Of a stretch of 48,214 nt of DNA, positions 43,006 to 48,214 are shown one piece after another (the stretch's first letter is position 1; every line of letters starts with the position of its first letter). The notes beneath the pieces were generated by a model that searched no databases, had not been told where the DNA came from, and was given only the letters and a program-made list of their open reading frames with translations. The stretch lies in contig NZ_JALXKS010000020.1 of the NCBI RefSeq assembly GCF_025144725.1, forward strand, positions 1-48,214, in the 5' to 3' direction. This DNA is from Brevibacterium sp. p3-SID960 (GTDB taxonomy: Bacteria; Actinomycetota; Actinomycetes; Actinomycetales; Brevibacteriaceae). The position numbers were made by a program, and so were the translations under genes.

Positions 43006-43853
43006 GCGGTGTCTCCTTCTGTTCGCCCGGCGACCGGCCGGTAGTCGGCGCGGAAGCGCTCGGGCATCCCTTCCCCGCGCAGCACCGCGAGTTCGGCTGC
43101 GATGTGGCTGGTGACGCGGTTGGTCAGGGTACGGATGTTGGCAGTGGTCAGCCCATCGAGGTCGCTGTAGTCGATCGCCGGGCCGAAGGCGACGCGCAGC
43201 GTATCCCGCGGACGCGGCTTGGGGATCTTCGCTCCGGCCGGCATCGACCTGTCCAGGCCCCAGTGGGCAACCGGGATGAGCGGGGCTCCTGTCGACAGGG
43301 CCAGGCGCGCGGCACCTGACTTCGAGGCCTGCGGCCACAGGTCGGGGTCCTTCGTCAGGGTCCCCTGCGGGTAGATGACGATCGCCTGCCCGCCTTCGAG
43401 TGCGGCCCTGGCGTAGACAAGGCTGCCGCCAGCGTGCACGGAGTCGCGCAGCACTGGAATCTGCCCGATCGCTTTGAGTCCGGCGCCGAGCACGCCGGTG
43501 AACAGCGGGGACTTGGCCAGGTAGTGCGGCAGCCGCCCGCGGTGCCACAGGACCAGCCCGATGAGGACCGGGTCGAGGTAGCTGGCGTGGTAGGCGACGA
43601 AGATCGCCGGCTGGCCCGAGGGCGGGATGTGTTCGTCGCCGAGCACCTGGCAGCGGCCGAAGAGGCGGAAGATCACCCCTGCGGCCGGGGCGACGAAACC
43701 GGCGGTGAACTTCTGCTTCTTCAGGCTCTTCTCATCGAAGTCGACGTGGTACTTCGGCGGGGTCCCGGTGACGTCGACGGTGCCGTCGTGGGCGGCGTGC
43801 AGGGCTTCGGCCGGCGTATCATCAGGGTGAGCGCGGCTGTCGTTGTGCGTCAT
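43002..43853 (-). CDS. plsC: 1-acyl-glycerol-3-phosphate acyltransferase
   Basis: A 283-residue lysophospholipid acyltransferase. The HX4D catalytic motif is VAYHASYLDPVLIG. The substrate-binding motif lies in YPQGTLTKDPDLW, where the family has a Pro-Glu-Gly-Thr-like loop. A hydrophobic entry segment (AAGVIFRLFGRCQVLG) precedes the motif. It overlaps both murA upstream (ATGA) and gpsA downstream (ATGA), so murA-plsC-gpsA is one translational unit. Confidence 0.92.
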   Translation of the reverse strand: MTHNDSRAHPDDTPAEALHAAHDGTVDVTGTPPKYHVDFDEKSLKKQKFTAGFVAPAAGVIFRLFGRCQVLGDEHIPPSGQPAIFVAYHASYLDPVLIGLVLWHRGRLPHYLAKSPLFTGVLGAGLKAIGQIPVLRDSVHAGGSLVYARAALEGGQAIVIYPQGTLTKDPDLWPQASKSGAARLALSTGAPLIPVAHWGLDRSMPAGAKIPKPRPRDTLRVAFGPAIDYSDLDGLTTANIRTLTNRVTSHIAAELAVLRGEGMPERFRADYRPVAGRTEGDTA

Positions 43854-45169
43854 GCCATCTGGACCTTCGCACCGAGGGCTGCGAGCTTGTCGAGGAAGTC
43901 CTCGTAACCGCGGTTGATGATGCCGATGCCGGAAACCCGGGAGGTGCCCTCAGCTGCGAGAGCGGCGATGAGGTGGGAGAAGCCGCCGCGCAGGTCGGGA
44001 ACCTCGATGTCGGCGCCGCGCAGCTTCGTGGGTCCGGAGATGACGGCCGAGTGCTTGAAGTTCTTGCGCCCGAACCGGCACGGGGTGCCGCCGAGGCATT
44101 CGCGGTAGAGCTGGATCGTCCCGCCCATCCGGTTGATCGCGTCGGTGAAGCCGAAGCGGTTCTCGTACACGGTCTCATGAATGATCGACAGTCCTGTCGC
44201 CTGCGTCAGGGCGACGACGAGCGGCTGCTGCCAGTCGGTCATGAAGCCCGGGTGCACGTCGGTCTCCAGCGGCAGGGAGGACAGATCGCCTCCCGGGTGG
44301 GAGAACCGGATGCCGGTCTCGGTGACCTCGAAGGTGCCGCCGATCTGGCGGAAGACGTTGAGGAAAGTGATCATGTCCGGCTGGTGGGCGCCTTCGACGA
44401 ACACCTCGCCGCCGGTAGCCAAGGCCGCAGACGCCCACGAGGCGGCCTCGATGCGGTCAGGCAGCGCCCGGTGGGTGTAGCCGGTGAGCTCGTCGACGCC
44501 GAGGATGCGGAAGCAGCGGTCGGTGTCGACGGAGATGATCGCGCCCATCTTCTGCAGAATCGCGACCAGGTCCATGATCTCGGGTTCGATCGCGGCGTTC
44601 TTCAACTCGGTGACGCCTTCTGCTGTGACGGCGGTGAGCAGCACCTGCTCGGTCGCTCCGACCGAGGGGTAGGGCAGCTCGACTTGGGTGCCCTGCAGCC
44701 GCTGGCGGGCTTCGAGCTGGATGCCGCCGGGGGTCTTGTCGACAGTCGCCCCGAACTGGCGCAGCACGTCGAGGTGGAAGTCGATCGGCCGGTCGCCGAT
44801 GCGGCAGCCGCCGAGGTCGGGGATGAAGGCCTTTCCGAGGCGGTGCAGAAGCGGGCCGCAGAAGAGGATCGGGATGCGCGAGGCGCCGGCGTGGGCGTCG
44901 ATGTCGACGATGGAGCCCTGTTCGACGTTCGAGGGATCCATGACGAGCTGTCCGTCGGGAGTGTCGCCGTCGGGCTGAGATTCGACGCGCACGCCGTGGA
45001 CTTCGAGCAGGCCGGTGACGACCTCGACGTCGCGGATGCGCGGGACCCCCCGCAGCACAGACGGGCTGGATCCCAGCAGGGATGCGACCATCGCCTTCGA
45101 CACGAGGTTCTTCGCACCTCGGACGTGAACGGTGCCGCTCAGCGGTGTGCCGCCATCAACCTCGAGCAT
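43850..45169 (-). CDS. murA: UDP-N-acetylglucosamine 1-carboxyvinyltransferase
   Basis: First committed step of peptidoglycan synthesis. The 439-residue product has GAKN (residues 18-21) with the catalytic Lys, and the active-site loop LGGCRIGDRPIDFH, where Cys122 matches the fosfomycin-binding Cys. Thus it has the Cys form rather than the Asp form of some actinobacteria such as mycobacteria. AAGGAGGA precedes ATG 45169; the frame is open to 45250. The 174-base gap to leuD should hold its promoter; none was assigned. Confidence 0.95.
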   Translation of the reverse strand: MLEVDGGTPLSGTVHVRGAKNLVSKAMVASLLGSSPSVLRGVPRIRDVEVVTGLLEVHGVRVESQPDGDTPDGQLVMDPSNVEQGSIVDIDAHAGASRIPILFCGPLLHRLGKAFIPDLGGCRIGDRPIDFHLDVLRQFGATVDKTPGGIQLEARQRLQGTQVELPYPSVGATEQVLLTAVTAEGVTELKNAAIEPEIMDLVAILQKMGAIISVDTDRCFRILGVDELTGYTHRALPDRIEAASWASAALATGGEVFVEGAHQPDMITFLNVFRQIGGTFEVTETGIRFSHPGGDLSSLPLETDVHPGFMTDWQQPLVVALTQATGLSIIHETVYENRFGFTDAINRMGGTIQLYRECLGGTPCRFGRKNFKHSAVISGPTKLRGADIEVPDLRGGFSHLIAALAAEGTSRVSGIGIINRGYEDFLDKLAALGAKVQMA

Positions 45170-45343
45170 TGTCCTCCTTCGCCGTCTTCCGACTGTGCGC
45201 ACGCAGGGTTCGGCGCAGTTGCCGGCGCCGAGGCGGTGGCTCGGCGGCATGGCGTGCGTGAACCAGCCTAGCGAATCCTCTGCCTGTCAGCCTGTCACCA
45301 CACTGCCAGAAAGGAAGTACGCGCTCAGGGTCAGTGCGCTGCC

Positions 45344-45943
45344 TCAGACCTTCGCCGGCAGCGTCTGCGGCTTGAAGCCCGGGCGCGAGGACTCATAGGA
45401 CTCGATGTCATCGGCGCGTGCGAGGGTGAGGCTGATGTCGTCGAGGCCTTCGAGGATCCGCCAGCGGGTGTAGTCGTCGATCTCGAAGGGCACGGTGAGC
45501 GAATCGCAGGTCACGGTGCGGCTTTCGAGGTCGACGGTGATCTCGGTGCCGGGCTGGTTGTCGAGGATCTTCCAGATGAGCTCGATATCGGACTGCTCCA
45601 GCTTGGCGGCCACGAGGCCCTCCTTGCCGGCGTTGCCGCGGAAGATGTCGCCGAAGCGGCTGGAGAGCACGGCTTTGAAGCCGTAGTCTTTGAGCGCCCA
45701 GACAGCGTGTTCTCGTGAGGAGCCGGTGCCGAAATCGGGGCCGGCGACGAGCACGGAGCCGCCTGCGTAGGCTTCCTGGCTCAGCACGAAGTCGGGGTCC
45801 TTGCGCCAGCGGGCGAAGAGTGCATCGTCGAAACCGGTGCGGGTGATGCGCTTGAGGTAGACGGCCGGGATGATCTGGTCGGTGTCGACATTCGATCGGC
45901 GCAGCGGCACGCCGGTGCCGGTGTGTATGGTGAACTTCTCCAT
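45344..45943 (-). CDS. leuD: 3-isopropylmalate dehydratase, small subunit
   Basis: Pairs with LeuC to isomerise isopropylmalate in leucine synthesis. The 199-residue product begins [14 protein letters not shown] and has [16 protein letters not shown] and [17 protein letters not shown], the swivel-domain substrate loop. GAGGGAGG precedes the ATG, 10 bases after the leuC stop. Length is standard. Confidence 0.96.
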   Translation of the reverse strand: MEKFTIHTGTGVPLRRSNVDTDQIIPAVYLKRITRTGFDDALFARWRKDPDFVLSQEAYAGGSVLVAGPDFGTGSSREHAVWALKDYGFKAVLSSRFGDIFRGNAGKEGLVAAKLEQSDIELIWKILDNQPGTEITVDLESRTVTCDSLTVPFEIDDYTRWRILEGLDDISLTLARADDIESYESSRPGFKPQTLPAKV

Positions 45944-45953
45944 GGTTCCTCCC

Positions 45954-47384
45954 TCAGGCGCTGACCGCGGTGCGGTCGTCGGCGGTCAGGTCGGCAGGTG
46001 ACGACAGGGTGCCGCGCACCGCGGTCGCCGCGGCGACGAGCGGGCTGACGAGGTGGGTGCGCCCGCCCTTGCCCTGCCGGCCTTCGAAGTTGCGGTTCGA
46101 GGTCGAGGCGCAGCGCTCTCCCTCGGTGAGCTGGTCGGGGTTCATGCCCAGGCACATCGAGCAGCCGGCGAAGCGCCATTCGGCGCCGAAGTCGGTGAAC
46201 ACCTCATCGAGCCCCTCTGCTTCGGCCTGCAGGCGGACCTTCGCCGAGCCGGGCACGACCATGAACTTCACGTCCGGGTGCTTCGTTCGGCCCCGGATGA
46301 CATCGGCAGCCGCGCGCAGGTCCTCGACCCGGCCGTTGGTGCATGAGCCGAGGAAGACGGTGTCGATGGCGATGTCGCGCAGCGGCGTGCCCGGGGTCAG
46401 GCCCATATAGGCCAATGCGCTTTCGGCGGCTGCACGGTCGTTCTCGTCGACGATCTGGGCGGGATCCGGGACGCTGGCACTCAGCGGCAGACCCTGCCCG
46501 GGGTTGGTTCCCCACGTGACATACGGTTCGATGTCTGCGGCCTGGAGCACCACCTCGGCGTCGAAGACTGCATCGTCATCGGTGCGCAGGGTCTTCCAGT
46601 ACTCCACAGCGGCATCCCAGTCTGCGCCCTCAGGTGCGTGCGGGCGGCCGTGGATGTAGTCGAAGGTCACCTCGTCCGGGGCGATCATTCCGGCGCGGGC
46701 GCCGGCTTCGATTGACATGTTGCAGATCGTCATACGGGCTTCCATCGACAGCCTGCGGATCGCCTCGCCGCGATATTCGAGGACGTAGCCCTGTCCCCCG
46801 CCGGTGCCGATCTTGGCGATGATCGCCAGGATGATGTCCTTGGCAGTCGATCCTTCGGGCAGCTCGCCGTCGATGGTGATCGACATCGTCTTGAACGGCT
46901 TGAGGCTCAGCGTCTGGGTGGCGAGCACGTGCTCAACCTCGGAGGTGCCGATGCCGAAGGCGAGCGCGCCGAAAGCGCCGTGGGTTGAGGTGTGGGAGTC
47001 GCCGCACACGACCGTCATGCCCGGCTGGGTGAGTCCGAGCTGCGGGCCGACGACGTGGACGATGCCCTGGTCGGCGTCGCCGAGGGAGTGCAGCCGGATG
47101 CCGAACTCCTCGGCGTTGGCCCGCAGGGTCTCGATCTGCTTGCGGGAGGTCGGATCGGCGATCGGCTTGAAGATGTCGAGTGTCGGGGTGTTGTGGTCCT
47201 CGGTGGCGATCGTCAGGTCCGGGCGGCGCACCGGCCGGCCGGCGAGGCGGAGCCCTTCGAATGCCTGGGGGCTCGTCACCTCGTGCACGAGGTGAAGATC
47301 GATATAGAGCAGGTCGGGAGCGCCGTCGTCGCCGCGTACGACGACATGATCGGCCCAAACTTTCTCGGCCAGTGTCTTGCCCAC
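45954..47384 (-). CDS. leuC: 3-isopropylmalate dehydratase, large subunit
   Basis: Aconitase-family subunit with a 4Fe-4S cluster. The 476-residue product has [20 protein letters not shown], the cluster cysteines in [12 protein letters not shown] and [14 protein letters not shown]. The start is GTG 47384, with a strong AGGAGG upstream. It is divergent from an IclR-type regulator, an arrangement known from corynebacteria (LtbR) and streptomycetes (NdgR). Confidence 0.97.
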   Translation of the reverse strand: MGKTLAEKVWADHVVVRGDDGAPDLLYIDLHLVHEVTSPQAFEGLRLAGRPVRRPDLTIATEDHNTPTLDIFKPIADPTSRKQIETLRANAEEFGIRLHSLGDADQGIVHVVGPQLGLTQPGMTVVCGDSHTSTHGAFGALAFGIGTSEVEHVLATQTLSLKPFKTMSITIDGELPEGSTAKDIILAIIAKIGTGGGQGYVLEYRGEAIRRLSMEARMTICNMSIEAGARAGMIAPDEVTFDYIHGRPHAPEGADWDAAVEYWKTLRTDDDAVFDAEVVLQAADIEPYVTWGTNPGQGLPLSASVPDPAQIVDENDRAAAESALAYMGLTPGTPLRDIAIDTVFLGSCTNGRVEDLRAAADVIRGRTKHPDVKFMVVPGSAKVRLQAEAEGLDEVFTDFGAEWRFAGCSMCLGMNPDQLTEGERCASTSNRNFEGRQGKGGRTHLVSPLVAAATAVRGTLSSPADLTADDRTAVSA

Positions 47385-47455
47385 TGGATCCTCCTATATG
47401 CGGTTCGCGCCTGAGACAGGTCACGGGTGCGGGTTGGCCACCGACGTTAATGCTC

Positions 47456-47502
47456 CATTCTGCATGGTGAACTTGCATCTCGATTTTTGAGATTGCAGAA
47501 TG
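47456..47502. promoter_or_regulatory. Nested dyads between leuC and the IclR-type regulator
   Basis: CATTCTGCA (47456-47464) and TGCAGAATG (47494-47502) are perfect arms. Inside them ATCTC (47477-47481) pairs with GAGAT (47489-47493). LtbR/NdgR-type regulators bind in this divergent region in related bacteria, so this is the likely operator for both genes. The binding itself is inferred. Confidence 0.6.
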
Positions 47503-47508
47503 TTGAAC

Positions 47509-48214
47509 ATGAGCACTCAAACTGGCAGCGGCGTGGGGGTCATCGACAAGGCCGACCTCGTCCTTTCTGCACTTGAAGCCGGTCCTGCTTCCCTTGCCGA
47601 GCTCGTCACGCTCACCGGCCTCGCCCGCCCGACAGCACACCGTCTGGCCGTGGCCCTGGAGTATCACCGCTTCGTCGGCCGCGATCTGCAGGGCCGGTTC
47701 GTGCTGGGCCCCCGCCTGGCGGAGCTGTCCTCGGCTGCCGGGGAGGACCGGCTGCTGGCAGCCGCCGGGCCGGTCCTCAACCAGCTGCGCGACCGAACCG
47801 GTGAGAGTTCTCAACTGTTCCGTCGCCAAGGTGATCTGCGCCTATGTGTGGCCGCAGCCGAGCGCCCGGTGGGCCTGCGCGACTCCGTGCCGGTCGGAGC
47901 CACTCTGAGCATGCGTGCCGGGTCGGCCGCGCAGGTGCTGCTCGCCTGGGAGGAGCCTGACCGCCTGCACTCGGGACTGCGCGGCGCCCGCTTCACCGCC
48001 ACGATGCTCTCCGGTGTGCGTCGGCGCGGCTGGGCGCAGTCGATCGCCGAACGCGAGCGCGGAGTCGCCTCCGTCTCCGCCCCAGTGCGCGGTCCGAGCA
48101 ACCGGGTGGTGGCCGCTGTGTCGATCTCCGGGCCGGTCGAACGGCTGACCCGCCAGCCCGGCCGGCTGCACGCACAGTCGATCCTCGAAGCTGCCAAGGC
48201 CCTGACCGAGGCGC
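47509..48214 (+). CDS. ltbR: IclR-family regulator of leuCD, cut by the window end
   Basis: At least 235 residues; the gene runs off the window. The N-terminal winged HTH reads ASLAELVTLTGLARPTAHRL, followed by the IclR effector domain (DRTGESSQLFRRQGDLRLCV). The place next to leuC and the pattern fit LtbR/NdgR, a repressor of leucine and in some species tryptophan genes. ATG 47509 (MSTQTGSGVGVIDKADLVLS) is taken as start; it lies only 7 bases after the dyad, so autorepression is plausible. Confidence 0.88.
   Translation, partial: MSTQTGSGVGVIDKADLVLSALEAGPASLAELVTLTGLARPTAHRLAVALEYHRFVGRDLQGRFVLGPRLAELSSAAGEDRLLAAAGPVLNQLRDRTGESSQLFRRQGDLRLCVAAAERPVGLRDSVPVGATLSMRAGSAAQVLLAWEEPDRLHSGLRGARFTATMLSGVRRRGWAQSIAERERGVASVSAPVRGPSNRVVAAVSISGPVERLTRQPGRLHAQSILEAAKALTEA

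Overview
The window is about 48 kb of high-GC chromosomal DNA from an actinobacterium. A member of the Micrococcales is likely and Brevibacterium is a reasonable guess, but that name rests on gene content and general knowledge, not on a search. The backbone reads almost entirely on the minus strand and is the conserved actinobacterial series leuC-leuD, murA-plsC-gpsA, a PEBP gene, ddl, thiL, a DAK2/FakA-like gene, recG-rsmD, coaD-DUF177-rpmF-rnc-mutM-smc, ftsY-ffh and rpsP-KH-rimM-trmD-rplS. No rRNA, tRNA or CRISPR array was seen.

This backbone is broken at several points. (1) An aromatic-amino-acid-type permease gene sits between the KH gene and rimM. (2) Just upstream of smc, a 56-bp copy of the smc start lies 1.4 kb further out, and the space between the two copies holds an orphan two-TM protein gene (11904-12905). 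A YefM/YoeB toxin-antitoxin pair follows. (3) The resident mutM is cut in two. Its glycosylase core is at about 20394-21173 and its zinc-finger tail is at 13907-14053, 6.3 kb away. Between them lies a mercury island: divergent merR and merA-merB-(MerT/MerF-like)-(thioredoxin-like lipoprotein)-ccdA, together with a second, intact and clearly different mutM. (4) An ABC importer of the ectoine type (ehuBCDA order) lies on the plus strand between coaD and rsmD. Immediately after it, a 635-bp stretch (ehuA tail plus most of rsmD) is repeated exactly 6991 bp further on. The two copies flank a block of decaying genes.

The block at 27610-33965 holds a truncated solute-binding protein, a cation efflux gene with a stop codon and a C10 frameshift, a shattered iron-containing redox enzyme fused to a shattered glycosyltransferase, a CDGSH protein that has lost its His ligand, an intact epimerase fusion protein, a small hydrophilic protein, a dead IS5-type transposase and a scar of a second ehuB-ehuA copy. 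This looks like an old duplication or insertion that is being eroded. The right-hand rsmD, next to recG, is the complete one.

Together the backbone genes serve translation and protein targeting (L19, S16, L32, TrmD, RimM, Ffh, FtsY, RNase III), chromosome maintenance (SMC, RecG, MutM), cell-wall and lipid precursors (MurA, Ddl, GpsA, PlsC, FakA-like) and leucine and cofactor synthesis (LeuCD, ThiL, CoaD). The most unusual features are the mutM-splitting mercury island that carries a replacement mutM, and the repeated cysteine-pair tails on the proteins of its operon.
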